A stretch of DNA of 64,000 nucleotides, taken from the NCBI RefSeq assembly GCF_900660755.1, contig NZ_LR215050.1, forward strand, positions 248,001-312,000. The letters are read 5' to 3'. A program made the translations under genes and the position numbers. The notes beneath the pieces were generated by a model that had not been told where the DNA came from, ran no database searches, and saw only the letters and a list, made by a program, of their open reading frames with translations. The first letter of the stretch is position 1. Each line of letters begins with the position of its first letter. This DNA is from Acholeplasma hippikon (GTDB taxonomy: Bacteria; Bacillota_I; Bacilli_A; Acholeplasmatales; Acholeplasmataceae). This document shows positions 51,611 through 60,890 of the stretch, piece by piece.

Positions 51611-52195
51611 ATGATTAAACAAGCAGAATATATAAAATCAGCTGTATCTGTAAGCGACCTGCCAGTCGATGACTTGCCACATATCTTATTATTAGGAAGA
51701 TCAAATGTAGGTAAATCATCATTAATTAATGCAATTACAAATAGAAAAAGTTTAGCACGTGTATCAGGAACACCTGGTAAGACAATTACACTAAATTTAT
51801 ATTTATTAAATAATTCATTTTATTTGGTAGATGCTCCAGGTTATGGATATGCAAAAAGATCAAAAACTCAAACTCAATCATTCTTGAAAATGATTAAAGA
51901 CTATATTAAATATAATGGTCACTTAAAAAAGATTTTTCAATTGGTTGATTTTAATGTTGGTCCAACTGAAGACGATTTAAATTTATATCGTGAACTTCAA
52001 AAAATAGATATCAAACTTGTTATTATTGCAACTAAATATGATAAAGTCAAATCATCATTTAGATTAAAACAAGAAAAAGAAATTAGAAGTAAATTCTTGG
52101 ATGGACAATTATTATATGTGACTTCAAGTGAGTCGAAATATGGCATTGAAAAATTAGTAAACGAGGTAATTAACTTTGAAGAAGATAATCATTAG
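51611..52195 (+). CDS. engB: ribosome-biogenesis GTPase EngB/YsxC
   Basis: A 194-residue GTP-binding protein needed for large-subunit maturation. Seen: G1 GRSNVGKSS, the G2 threonine region SGTPGKTITLN, G3 DAPGYGYAK, G4 TKYDK and the characteristic short length of the EngB family. ATG 51611 follows CGGAGG. It overlaps the DegV-family gene by 20 bases, so they are translated from one transcript that also continues toward ldh. Confidence 0.95.
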   Translation: MIKQAEYIKSAVSVSDLPVDDLPHILLLGRSNVGKSSLINAITNRKSLARVSGTPGKTITLNLYLLNNSFYLVDAPGYGYAKRSKTQTQSFLKMIKDYIKYNGHLKKIFQLVDFNVGPTEDDLNLYRELQKIDIKLVIIATKYDKVKSSFRLKQEKEIRSKFLDGQLLYVTSSESKYGIEKLVNEVINFEEDNH

Positions 52196-53027
52196 TACAG
52201 ATTCAACAGCAGATTTAAGTAAAGAATTAATTGAAAAGTATGATGTTAAAACAATTCCATTACATGTAAGATTTGGTGATGAAGCTTATTTAGATGGCGT
52301 AAATATTACAACAGAAAAACTTTATGAGTTAGTAGATGAACTAGGCTATCTTCCAAAGACTCAAGCAGTTTCACCTGGTAGTTTTGAATCATTTTTTAAA
52401 GAATATTTAGATCAAGGGTATCAAATTGTACATATCTCAATTGGTTCTAAGATTTCTGCAACATATCAGTCAGCAAAACTTGCAGTTGATTTGTTAGAAA
52501 CAAATGATGTGTTTGTGGTTGATTCACAAAACTTATCAAGCGGTATTGCTTTACTTGTATTAAAGGCTAGTGATTTTAGAAAACAAGGTTTAGAAGCTAA
52601 AGAAATTGCTAAAAAAGCACAAGCATTAGTTCCGAAAGTTAGAAGTCAGTTTGCAATTAAAACATTAGAGTATCTACACAAAGGTGATCGTGCAAAAGGA
52701 ATCGCTGCATTTGTTGGTGGTATTCTTCAAGTAAAGCCAATTATTAAAGTTGAAAATGGAACGTTAGATGTTTACAAAAAATCAATTGGTAAGATGAGTA
52801 AAGCATTAGATATTATGATTGATGACTTATTAACATTAGGTGACAAAGTTGATAAAGACTATATCTTTATTACACACTCTATGGCATCAAATTCATTTGA
52901 TTACATAAAAGAAAAATTAGAAGGTAAAATTGAAGTTAAAAACTTATATGAAGGTCATGCAGGTTGTGTTATTTCATCACATTGTGGTGCAGGGACAATC
53001 GGTATCCTTTATATCGTAAATGAATAA
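52176..53027 (+). CDS. DegV-family fatty-acid-binding protein (FakB-like)
   Basis: A 283-residue DegV protein. Seen: STDSTADLSKELIEKY at the start, SPGSFESFFKEYLDQGYQ, ISIGSKISATYQSA, and VDSQNLSSG, which line the fatty-acid pocket of the family. Known: FakB members hand exogenous fatty acids to the kinase FakA, which fits a fatty-acid-importing mollicute; no fakA is in the window. The start is TTG 52176, 8 bases after GAGGT (52163-52167), inside the end of engB. The next gene overlaps only at its leader. Confidence 0.9.
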   Translation: MKKIIISTDSTADLSKELIEKYDVKTIPLHVRFGDEAYLDGVNITTEKLYELVDELGYLPKTQAVSPGSFESFFKEYLDQGYQIVHISIGSKISATYQSAKLAVDLLETNDVFVVDSQNLSSGIALLVLKASDFRKQGLEAKEIAKKAQALVPKVRSQFAIKTLEYLHKGDRAKGIAAFVGGILQVKPIIKVENGTLDVYKKSIGKMSKALDIMIDDLLTLGDKVDKDYIFITHSMASNSFDYIKEKLEGKIEVKNLYEGHAGCVISSHCGAGTIGILYIVNE

Positions 53028-53037
53028 GGGGGATAAA

Positions 53038-53979
53038 ATGAAAGCTAATAAGATTTCTGTTATTGGTGCTGGTAATGTTGGTGCTGCAACAGCATTTAGT
53101 TTAATGATGAATAAAGTTGCATCTGAAATTGTGATTTATGATATTGATCACAAAAAAGCAGAAGGAGAAGCACTTGATATTTATCAAGGTACATCTTTAG
53201 TTGCACCCGTATTAGTAAATGCAGGAACAATTGAAGACACTAAAGATTCTGATATTGTCATTATTACTGCAGGTGCTGCACAGAAACCAGGAGAAACAAG
53301 ATTAGATTTAGTTAATAAAAATATTACAATCTATCAAAAATTAATTCCTGAAATTGTTGCACAAAATCCAAATTCAATTTTATTAGTCGTTTCAAATCCA
53401 GTAGATATTCTCACCTATATTACGTGGAAAATCTCAGGATTCCCTAAAGAAAGAGTCATTGGTTCAGGAACTGTCTTAGATACATCACGATTCAAGTCAA
53501 GTATTGCTAGAGAATTCAATATTGATGCAAGAAATGTACATGGTTACATTATTGGAGAACACGGTGATAGTGAAATTGCAGTTTATTCAAGAACCAACAT
53601 TGGTGGTATTACATTTGATGAATACTACAAGAAACAAAGAATCAAAGAAAAAGGATTCAAAGAAAGAATTGCTAAAGAGGTAAAAAACGCTGCTTACGAA
53701 ATTATTTCTAGAAAAGGTTATACAAACTATGCAGTTGCAGTTGCTGTAACAAGAATTTGTACTGCGATTTTAAGAGATGAAAAATCAATTTTAACCACAT
53801 CATCATACTTAGATGGTCAATACCATGTAAGTGATGTGTATTTATCAACACCAACCATTATTGGTAGAAAAGGAGTGTTAGAAATCTTGGAATTTGATTT
53901 AGCAGCAGAGGAGCAATTAGCATTTGAAGAATCCGCAAATATTATTAAAAATATGATAAAGGAATCGAATTTAGAATGA
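53038..53979 (+). CDS. ldh: L-lactate dehydrogenase
   Basis: A 313-residue NAD-dependent dehydrogenase that regenerates NAD+ by reducing pyruvate to lactate. Seen: nucleotide fold ISVIGAGNVGAATAFSL, the specificity loop AGAAQKPGETRLDL with Gln at the lactate-type position (malate enzymes have Arg), VVSNPVDILTY, the GSGTVLDTSRFKS segment and the catalytic histidine in GEHGDSE. Start: ATG 53038 follows AAGGGGGA; an in-frame start at 53020 overlaps degV and lacks a site. The next gene overlaps the stop by ATGA. Confidence 0.96.
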   Translation: MKANKISVIGAGNVGAATAFSLMMNKVASEIVIYDIDHKKAEGEALDIYQGTSLVAPVLVNAGTIEDTKDSDIVIITAGAAQKPGETRLDLVNKNITIYQKLIPEIVAQNPNSILLVVSNPVDILTYITWKISGFPKERVIGSGTVLDTSRFKSSIAREFNIDARNVHGYIIGEHGDSEIAVYSRTNIGGITFDEYYKKQRIKEKGFKERIAKEVKNAAYEIISRKGYTNYAVAVAVTRICTAILRDEKSILTTSSYLDGQYHVSDVYLSTPTIIGRKGVLEILEFDLAAEEQLAFEESANIIKNMIKESNLE

Positions 53980-54608
53980 AAATAGCAATTATTGGAGCAT
54001 CTGGATTTGTAGGGGAAAAAATTGTTGATGAAGCACTATTAAGAGGGCATCAAGTGGAGGCAATTTATCGTAGAAATGCGATTAAAGAAAGAGCTAACTT
54101 AAATCAACATAAAATTACAATTTTTGATGAACAAATTTTTACAGACATTGTTAAATCATGTGATTTAATCATTTCTGCATACAATCCTGGTTATTATCAT
54201 GTCGCACAAAAAGAAAGATTCTTAGATGCATATGAATTGATTTTTAGAGTAGCAAAATCTTTAAGCAAACGTGTCATTGCAGTCATTGGTGCAACTTCAC
54301 TTATTCAATATGATGGTGAATTAGCAAGAGAAGGATTCTTCCCTAAACCATGGTTGAAGGCTTTAGAAGGCCCTGATGCTGTTTACTTTAAGTATAAAGA
54401 TGATATGTCTATTCATAAAACATTTGTTTCTCCAGCAGCTGAATTAATCGATGGAGAAAGAACAGGTAAGTACCAAGTAGGTAAAGATCACTTATTATAT
54501 GATGAATATAATGAATCAAGAATTTCTGTTCAAGATTTAGCTCACCCTATTTTAGATGAAGCAGAAAATCCAAAACATATAGGTACGCGATTTACAATTG
54601 CTTATTAA
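53976..54608 (+). CDS. NAD(P)-binding SDR/NmrA-type protein
   Basis: A 210-residue Rossmann-fold protein starting IAIIGASGFVGEKIVDEAL, with the glycine-rich turn GASGFVG. It is a paralogue of the protein at 9152-9790: similar length, the same EALxRGHxVxAI segment and the same closing pattern (EAENPKHIGTRFTIAY; compare EIEHPKHLNQRFTVV). Substrate unknown. Its ATG shares four bases with the ldh stop, so it is translationally coupled to lactate dehydrogenase, hinting at a redox role. Confidence 0.82.
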   Translation: MKIAIIGASGFVGEKIVDEALLRGHQVEAIYRRNAIKERANLNQHKITIFDEQIFTDIVKSCDLIISAYNPGYYHVAQKERFLDAYELIFRVAKSLSKRVIAVIGATSLIQYDGELAREGFFPKPWLKALEGPDAVYFKYKDDMSIHKTFVSPAAELIDGERTGKYQVGKDHLLYDEYNESRISVQDLAHPILDEAENPKHIGTRFTIAY

Positions 54609-54625
54609 AAATAATTTGATATAAT
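54598..54625 (+). promoter_or_regulatory. promoter of the T-box-valS operon
   Basis: TTGCTT (54598-54603), 16-bp spacer, TATAAT (54620-54625) with a TGn extension (54617-54619). The -35 lies inside the end of the preceding gene. Confidence 0.7.
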
Positions 54626-54631
54626 ATTATT

Positions 54632-54866
54632 TGAAATGCGATGAAGTGAAGGAGTAATTAATTTTCAATTACTAGAGACAAGTCGTTTGGTGAAAGACTT
54701 GATTGGAATTAATGAAGGTAGTCATGGAGCAGCTTATACGAAATTCTTAGTAGTTTAAGCCGGGAAATCCCGTTATAGATCATGAAGGTGCGTATATATA
54801 TTTATACGAACTAAGGTGGTACCGCGATACAATCGTCCTTAGACATTTTTGTCTAAGGATTTTTAT
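54632..54866 (+). promoter_or_regulatory. T-box leader, valine-specific (tRNA-Val sensor)
   Basis: Seen: the conserved T-box AAGGTGGTACCGCG (54813-54826), whose UGGU can pair with an ACCA tRNA end; a Stem I start GAAGTGAAGGAGTA; and the specifier-loop pattern GAA-G-GTA-G (54714-54721) with GTA (54718-54720) as valine codon. A terminator stem TCCTTAGACA (54836-54845) with TGTCTAAGGA (54850-54859) and T run follows. Known: uncharged tRNA stabilises the antiterminator and lets transcription continue. The Val assignment fits valS downstream; the adjacent GTC is also a valine codon. Confidence 0.93.
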
Positions 54867-54881
54867 TTTTAGGAGGTTTAC

Positions 54882-55439
54882 ATGCTGCCAATTTTAGAAT
54901 CAAAGCGAATCGTTTTACGTCCGCCGAAAAATTCTGATTTAGTTTCATTTTATTATTACGCATCTAAACCAAATATAGGTCCACTGGCTGGATGGTATCC
55001 ACATCGAAATTTAGATGATAGTAAACTCATTTTAGATCTCTTTATAAAAGAAGAGAATATATGGGCTATCACACTTAAAAATGATGATGTCATGATTGGA
55101 ACCATTGGATTACATAATCGACAAGTTAATCATGTAGACGGTGAGGGTTGCGAAATTGGTTATATATTAGATGATACCTATTGGAATCAAGGATTAATGT
55201 CAGAAGCCGTCAGCGAGGTCTTAAAATACGTGTTCTTTACATTAGATTTCGACTATGTTCTTGCAAGCCATTTGGAAGGTAACATGGGTAGCAAACGAGT
55301 CTTAGAAAAGATGAAGTTTAAATTTATTAATGCTAGAAAAGATAAGTATTTAGACAATCATGAAAAAACATTTTATTATTACAAAATTACAAAAAGGGAG
55401 TATTTAGGCTATGAAACAACAACTATCTCCGAAGTATGA
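54882..55439 (+). CDS. RimJ/RimL-type GNAT acetyltransferase
   Basis: A 185-residue N-acetyltransferase of the RimJ/RimL group. Seen: start LESKRIVLRPPKNSDLVSFY, GTIGLHNRQVNHVDGEGCEI, and the motif region GYILDDTYWNQGLMSEAVSEVLKY (positions about 92-115), where glutamine-glycine replaces the commoner RGxG. Lies between the valine T-box and valS and overlaps the valS start by 29 bases, so it is also controlled by tRNA-Val charging. Substrate unknown. ATG 54882 follows AGGAGG. Confidence 0.88.
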   Translation: MLPILESKRIVLRPPKNSDLVSFYYYASKPNIGPLAGWYPHRNLDDSKLILDLFIKEENIWAITLKNDDVMIGTIGLHNRQVNHVDGEGCEIGYILDDTYWNQGLMSEAVSEVLKYVFFTLDFDYVLASHLEGNMGSKRVLEKMKFKFINARKDKYLDNHEKTFYYYKITKREYLGYETTTISEV

Positions 55440-57993
55440 CTTCAAAGAAGTAGAAAAAGGAAGATATCAATTCTGGTTAGATAACGAATTCTTTAAAGCC
55501 GGAAAAGATCCAAGAAAAGAACCATTTACAATTGTTATTCCACCACCAAATGTTACTGGTAAATTACATTTAGGGCATGCATGGGATACAACAATTCAAG
55601 ATATTATTATTCGTCGTAAACGTATGCAAGGATATGATGCTTTATACTTACCAGGTATGGATCATGCTGGTATTGCAACGCAAGCTAAAATTGATGAAAG
55701 ATTAAAGAAACAAGGCATCTCAAGATATGATTTAGGTAGAGAAAATTATCTTGTTAAAGCTTGGGAATGGAAAGAAGAATATTCTAACTTTATTAAAGAT
55801 CAATGGGCTGCATTAGGGTTATCTTTAGATTATTCTAGAGAAAGATTTACATTAGATAGTCAATTAAATCAAGCGGTAAACAAAGTATTTATCGATTTAT
55901 ACAACAAAGGATGGATTTACCGTGGCTATCGTATTATTAACTGGGATGTTGAGGCTAAAACAGCTTTATCAAACATTGAAGTTGAATATGAAGAAACACA
56001 AGGTAAACTATATCACTTTAATTATCCATTTGTTGATGGAACAGGGCATTTAGAAATTGCGACAACACGTCCTGAAACAATGTTTGCGGACCAAGCATTA
56101 ATGGTACATCCAGAAGATTCACGTTATAAAGCATTTATTGGCAAAAAAGTATTTATTCCAGGTACAAATAGAGAAATTCCAGTGATTGCAGACGATTATG
56201 TAGATATGGCATTTGGTACAGGTGTTGTTAAAGTAACACCAGCACATGACCCAAATGACTATGAAGTTGCTAAACGTCATCAATTAGAAATGCCATTATG
56301 TATGAATGAAGATGGTACGATGAACGAAATGGCTGGTAAATATCAAGGTCAAGAACGTTTTGAATGTAGAAAAAATGTAACAAATGATTTAAAAGCACTT
56401 GGCTTATGTCCACTCGTTGAAGAATATACTCACCAAGTTGGTTATTCTGAAAGAACTGGTGTTATGGTTGAACCAAGATTATCGCTTCAATGGTTTGTTG
56501 ATATGAAGGGTTTATCTAAACAAACATTAGAAAATAATCAAGTTGAGTTTGTTCCAGAACGCTTTAGAAAGACTTTTGAAAACTGGATGACAAATATTCA
56601 AGACTGGACAATTTCACGTCAATTATGGTGGGGACATCGTATTCCTGCATGGTTTAAAGGTGAGGAAGTTAAAGTTCAAATTGAATGTCCAGGTGAAGGT
56701 TGGGTTCAAGATGAAGACGTATTGGATACTTGGTTCTCAAGTGCACTATGGCCATTCTCAACTTTAGGTTGGCCAAATACTGAACATCCTGATTTTAAAC
56801 GTTATTACCCAACAAATGTATTAGTAACTGGATATGACATTATTTTCTTCTGGGTATCTAGAATGATGTTCCAAGGATTAGAATTCACAGGTAAAGATCC
56901 ATTCAAACAAGTTTTACTTCATGGTTTAATTCGTGATAAAGAAGGAAGAAAGATGAGTAAATCACTTGGGAATGGTGTAGACCCAATGGATGTTGTTGCT
57001 AAATATGGAATTGATGCTTTAAGAAACTTTATCGTATCAAATTCAGCTCCAGGTATGGATACTCGTTATGATGAAGAAAAAATCGAAGCTTCATGGAATT
57101 TCATTAATAAACTATGGAATATTACACGTTTCTTAACAATGAATATTGAAGATGCATCAATCGAAATAAATGAAGCTGAATTAACTGTATTTGATAAATG
57201 GATTTTAACTAGACTTTCAGAAACAATTAAAGAAGCAGATAATTTCTATGAAAAATATGAATTTAATGAAGTATCGCGTGTCTTACAAAACTTCATTTGG
57301 AATGAATTTGCAAGCTGGTATTTAGAAATTTCTAAAGTAAGTTTACAAAATCCAAAACTAAATAAAAATACACAAGCTGTTTTACTTTATGTATTAAAAG
57401 ATGTATTAAAATTAATGCATCCATTTATTCCATTTGTAACTGAAAAACTATTCTTAGAAATCTATGATGAAAAATCAATTATGGTTTCTTCATGGCCAGA
57501 GGCTAAGTATGATTTCAGTAATGATAAACAAGTATTTGCAGCATTTGAAGAGATTGTAACAAAAGTTAGAACATTAAGAAATGAATATAATGTTGCGCCA
57601 TCTAAACCACTTGATATTATTTTAGAAACTAAATCGGATAAAGTATTAGGTGAATTAAAAGATATTGAAGCATACTTAATTAAGTTCTTAAACTCTAAAT
57701 CATTACAATTTAATGAAACAAGTAACAATGACACTGTTTTATTAGCAGGAACATATGCAAATATTCATGTTGTAAAGAGTGATTTAATTGACTTAAAGGC
57801 TGAGAAAGAAGCTTTATTAAAACAAAAAGAAACTTTAGAAAAAGAAATTGCTCGTTCTGAAGGCTTATTAAATAATCAAAGTTTCATTTCAAAAGCACCA
57901 GAACAAAAGTTAGCAATCGAAAGAGAAAAATATGCTAACTATCAAAAACAATACGAAGACGTATTAGAAAAACTAAAGAAACATGTTCAATAA
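55411..57993 (+). CDS. valS: valyl-tRNA synthetase
   Basis: An 860-residue class I synthetase that charges tRNA-Val. Seen: HLGH (53-56; PPPNVTGKLHLGH), the editing domain near 200-340 with ATTRPETMFADQA, KMSKS (514-518), and a C-terminal coiled coil (about 800-860; KQKETLEKEIARSEGLL) typical of ValRS. The start at 55411 follows GGGAG and lies within the end of the GNAT gene. Transcription is controlled by the upstream T-box. It overlaps folC by 11 bases. Confidence 0.97.
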   Translation: MKQQLSPKYDFKEVEKGRYQFWLDNEFFKAGKDPRKEPFTIVIPPPNVTGKLHLGHAWDTTIQDIIIRRKRMQGYDALYLPGMDHAGIATQAKIDERLKKQGISRYDLGRENYLVKAWEWKEEYSNFIKDQWAALGLSLDYSRERFTLDSQLNQAVNKVFIDLYNKGWIYRGYRIINWDVEAKTALSNIEVEYEETQGKLYHFNYPFVDGTGHLEIATTRPETMFADQALMVHPEDSRYKAFIGKKVFIPGTNREIPVIADDYVDMAFGTGVVKVTPAHDPNDYEVAKRHQLEMPLCMNEDGTMNEMAGKYQGQERFECRKNVTNDLKALGLCPLVEEYTHQVGYSERTGVMVEPRLSLQWFVDMKGLSKQTLENNQVEFVPERFRKTFENWMTNIQDWTISRQLWWGHRIPAWFKGEEVKVQIECPGEGWVQDEDVLDTWFSSALWPFSTLGWPNTEHPDFKRYYPTNVLVTGYDIIFFWVSRMMFQGLEFTGKDPFKQVLLHGLIRDKEGRKMSKSLGNGVDPMDVVAKYGIDALRNFIVSNSAPGMDTRYDEEKIEASWNFINKLWNITRFLTMNIEDASIEINEAELTVFDKWILTRLSETIKEADNFYEKYEFNEVSRVLQNFIWNEFASWYLEISKVSLQNPKLNKNTQAVLLYVLKDVLKLMHPFIPFVTEKLFLEIYDEKSIMVSSWPEAKYDFSNDKQVFAAFEEIVTKVRTLRNEYNVAPSKPLDIILETKSDKVLGELKDIEAYLIKFLNSKSLQFNETSNNDTVLLAGTYANIHVVKSDLIDLKAEKEALLKQKETLEKEIARSEGLLNNQSFISKAPEQKLAIEREKYANYQKQYEDVLEKLKKHVQ

Positions 57994-59218
57994 ATTAGAA
58001 GATGCAATCAATTGGATTGTAGTTCAACAAAAATTTAGACCAAAAACAAGTCTTATACATGTAAAGAAAGCATTTGACATGCTTTCTTTAGACTTGTCAC
58101 ATATTAAAAAAGTACATGTAACTGGTACCAATGGTAAAGGTTCAACTTGTATGTATCTAACTAAAATCTTTGTTGACCAAGGATTGAAAGTTGGTACATT
58201 CATGTCTCCATATTTAGTAAGTTTTAATGAGCGTATTAAAGTGAATGGAGAAAATATTTCAGATGATTTGTTATTGAAACACATTAATTTAATTTATTTG
58301 GTTGCTGCAAAATATAAAGATGAAACAAAAGAAACATTATCTTTCTTTGAACTTTTAACATTGACATCGTTAAGTGTGTTTCATGAACTTAATTTAGATA
58401 TCATTGTCATGGAAGTTGGCATTGGTGGCTTACTAGATGCGACAAACATTTTAAACTATGATGCTTCAGTGATTACAAATATTGGTTATGATCATATGAA
58501 AACACTAGGTAATACTTTAGAAGAAATTGGACTCAATAAATTAGGTATAGTTAAAGAACATAATCACTTATTTACAACAGTAGATAAATCATTATATGAT
58601 TTATTTAATAATTATGTTAAAGATAAAAATGCAGAAATCATGATTATTAAAGAAGAAGATATAAAGATTTTATCTAACTTACCAAATATCATTGAATATA
58701 AAAATGAAACTTATGAACTATCACTGTTAGGCACCTATCAATCGAAAAATGCTGCACTAGCAATCGAAGTAGCGAAGTTCATTTTACCTGAAATTACTCA
58801 TGAAAGTTTAAATCAGAGTTTAAGTTTAGTATCCTATGGTGGAAGATTAGAAAAAGTATTAGATGGTGTTTATATTGATGGTGCACATAATACGCACGCA
58901 ATGAAAGAATTGATAAATACTTTACATTCTACTTTTAAAATGTATAATATTAATATACTGTTTAGTGCATTATCTGATAAAGAGCCGATAAAAATGCTTG
59001 AAATGCTTGAAGGGCATGTGAAAAGTATTACAACGACTGCTTTCCCGGATACTCGTTATGAGAGCTTAGCCTCACTTCCATTTAAATTTGAAGAAAATCC
59101 AAAAATAGCGTTAGAAAATTTAATCAAAAATAAAAGCGAACAAGACTTAGTAATCATAACAGGTAGTTTGCACTTTATTGGGTACATTAAAAAAGAAATT
59201 ATTCCGTACTTGAAATAG
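57983..59218 (+). CDS. folC: folylpolyglutamate synthase
   Basis: A 411-residue Mur-ligase-like enzyme that adds glutamates to folates, keeping them in the cell. Seen: ATP loop HVTGTNGKGSTCMYL, the SFFELLTLTSLSVFHE segment, MEVGIGGLLDATN and a C-terminal domain with DGAHNTHAMKELI. Whether it also makes dihydrofolate from dihydropteroate cannot be told. The start overlaps the end of valS, so it belongs to the same transcript. A good ribosome site is not obvious. Confidence 0.92.
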   Translation: MFNKLEDAINWIVVQQKFRPKTSLIHVKKAFDMLSLDLSHIKKVHVTGTNGKGSTCMYLTKIFVDQGLKVGTFMSPYLVSFNERIKVNGENISDDLLLKHINLIYLVAAKYKDETKETLSFFELLTLTSLSVFHELNLDIIVMEVGIGGLLDATNILNYDASVITNIGYDHMKTLGNTLEEIGLNKLGIVKEHNHLFTTVDKSLYDLFNNYVKDKNAEIMIIKEEDIKILSNLPNIIEYKNETYELSLLGTYQSKNAALAIEVAKFILPEITHESLNQSLSLVSYGGRLEKVLDGVYIDGAHNTHAMKELINTLHSTFKMYNINILFSALSDKEPIKMLEMLEGHVKSITTTAFPDTRYESLASLPFKFEENPKIALENLIKNKSEQDLVIITGSLHFIGYIKKEIIPYLK

Positions 59219-59227
59219 GGTGATACC

Positions 59228-60022
59228 ATGTTAATTAACCAAACTATGATTTATACTGAGCAACACAGTGCGAAAAAACCTAAAGGGATTGTAATAATTA
59301 CTCACGGTATAGCACTTCATGCTTTATACTACAGAAAAATTGCAGAGGGTTTAAACAAAGGCGGATATTCCGTCCTTTTGTATGACGTACGCGGTCATGG
59401 AAAGAGTCAAGGTGATAGAGGTGATATCAAAACATATCAAACATTCATCGATGACTTACATTTAATCGTTGATGAAGTAAGAAAAGATAATAATCTACCT
59501 ATCTATTTACTTGGACATTCTATGGGTGCTGTGATAACAAATGTTTATGCAACACAGTATGATGATTATGATGGTTCAATTTCACTTTCTGCGCCAACGA
59601 TTCCTTTAAAACTTGGTGTTTTAAATATGCTTCCAATGTGGTTGGTTGGTAAGTCTAAAGTTAAAACTAATTTTAAGGATGAAAGATTAAGTCATTTCCC
59701 ACCTTCAGATAATGTGGATCCATATGCCTTAAAGTACTTCACTTTTAGATTAGCTAAACAAGTAACGAAAAAAGCAGTTAGTGATACACTAAAAAAAGTC
59801 AACAACATAAAAAAACCAATACTTATTATGCATGGAACTGAAGATAAAATTGTATCTAAAGAAAATGCAGAACACTTATATGATCTTTTGCCAATAGAAG
59901 ATAAGACATTAAAACTGATTCAATCAGGTTATCATAATTTAAATCATGATACTGTGACTGGAGAAGTAATTAAAGAAATCATTCATTGGTTAGACAATCA
60001 AATAGAAAAAAGCACTACTTAG
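59228..60022 (+). CDS. alpha/beta hydrolase, monoacylglycerol-lipase-like
   Basis: A 264-residue serine hydrolase of the Hydrolase_4/lysophospholipase group. Seen: oxyanion HG motif THGIALHALYY, YDVRGHGKSQGDRGD, nucleophile elbow GHSMGA with Ser98, the acid in HGTEDKIVS and the histidine in GYHNLNHD. These are the marks of lysophospholipases and monoglyceride lipases; the lipid substrate is inferred. No signal peptide, so cytosolic or membrane-associated. ATG 59228 follows AGGGTGA, 9 bases after folC. Confidence 0.9.
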   Translation: MLINQTMIYTEQHSAKKPKGIVIITHGIALHALYYRKIAEGLNKGGYSVLLYDVRGHGKSQGDRGDIKTYQTFIDDLHLIVDEVRKDNNLPIYLLGHSMGAVITNVYATQYDDYDGSISLSAPTIPLKLGVLNMLPMWLVGKSKVKTNFKDERLSHFPPSDNVDPYALKYFTFRLAKQVTKKAVSDTLKKVNNIKKPILIMHGTEDKIVSKENAEHLYDLLPIEDKTLKLIQSGYHNLNHDTVTGEVIKEIIHWLDNQIEKSTT

Positions 60023-60036
60023 TAGTGCTATTTTTT
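60010..60036 (+). terminator. terminator after the valS-folC-lipase operon
   Basis: AGCACTACT (60011-60019) and AGTAGTGCT (60021-60029), then A and a T run. It overlaps the stop codon. Confidence 0.88.
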
Positions 60037-60107
60037 ATGTTTTATGATAGAAGTTGTTGATTGAAAATACCCAAAATTAAATATAATCACGATTGCAGTA
60101 AAGATAA

Positions 60108-60773
60108 CTACTTATTTTTCTTTTGACCAATTCGATTTTCAGTACCATTTTTTAATCTAATAAAGTTTTTCTTGTGCATATAAATGATTAATAAGCACAT
60201 AAATGAAATAGCAATTAAATTAAAGAATTGTGTTTCGAATGTTTGACTAGGTGCTAATGCAACTGAAATCCACATACCAACACCAACTAAAAAAGTAGCA
60301 ACAACACTTCCGATTGATACGTAGCGAGTTGCAAATGCAACAATGAAGAAGATTAGAATGCCTGATAATCCAACGATTGGATTTAATGCAATAACTGCAC
60401 CAACACCAGTTGCGACTGCTTTACCGCCTTTTCCTCTTAAGAAGATAGAGAAGATGTGGCCAACACCTGCAGCGACACCATAAAAAATTACAATATCATA
60501 CTGATTAATGAAATTTAAATCTGTATGTATTTGTCCTTGAAGTATATATCTAATAATAATGATAGGTAAAGCACCTTTAAATGAATCAAGTAAAAATACG
60601 GGAATACCAAATTTTTTACCTAATGTTCTTGTGACATTTGTCGATCCAACGTTCTTTGAACCATGTTCTCTAATGTCGATATTTCTAAAAACTTTAGGAA
60701 TAATGTATCCCCATGGAATGGAACCTATTAAATAAGAAACGAATAAAGCGATAATTATATAAATAAATTGCAT
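60108..60773 (-). CDS. plsY: glycerol-3-phosphate acyltransferase PlsY
   Basis: A 221-residue membrane acyltransferase that moves an acyl group from acyl phosphate to glycerol-3-phosphate, the first step of phospholipid synthesis. Seen: five hydrophobic segments, and the three PlsY motifs: SYLIGSIPWGYI with GSKNVGSTNVTRTLG, HIFSIFLRGKGGKAVATG, and a later proline/glycine loop. The ATG is preceded by GAGGTAG on the minus strand. Divergent from hrcA. It would use acyl phosphate from a FakAB-type system, in line with the DegV protein at 52176. Confidence 0.95.
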   Translation of the reverse strand: MQFIYIIIALFVSYLIGSIPWGYIIPKVFRNIDIREHGSKNVGSTNVTRTLGKKFGIPVFLLDSFKGALPIIIIRYILQGQIHTDLNFINQYDIVIFYGVAAGVGHIFSIFLRGKGGKAVATGVGAVIALNPIVGLSGILIFFIVAFATRYVSIGSVVATFLVGVGMWISVALAPSQTFETQFFNLIAISFMCLLIIYMHKKNFIRLKNGTENRIGQKKNK

Positions 60774-60843
60774 GATTTACTACCTCATGTGCAATTATAA
60801 CATATTTCAATGAATTTATTCATTATCGTAAAAATCCCAAAAA

Positions 60844-60870
60844 ATAGCACATTAATGTTGACAGTGCCAA
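60844..60870 (+). promoter_or_regulatory. upstream CIRCE-like site of the hrcA operon
   Basis: ATAGCACAT (60844-60852), N9, CAGTGCCAA (60862-60870): 13 of 18 consensus bases, with both half-site cores kept. It overlaps the -35 box (60858-60863). Weaker than the downstream site. Confidence 0.55.
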
Positions 60871-60886
60871 AGTGATGTTGTACAAT
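60858..60886 (+). promoter_or_regulatory. hrcA-grpE-dnaK promoter
   Basis: Perfect TTGACA (60858-60863), 17-bp spacer, TACAAT (60881-60886). Confidence 0.85.
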
Positions 60887-60890
60887 ATAG

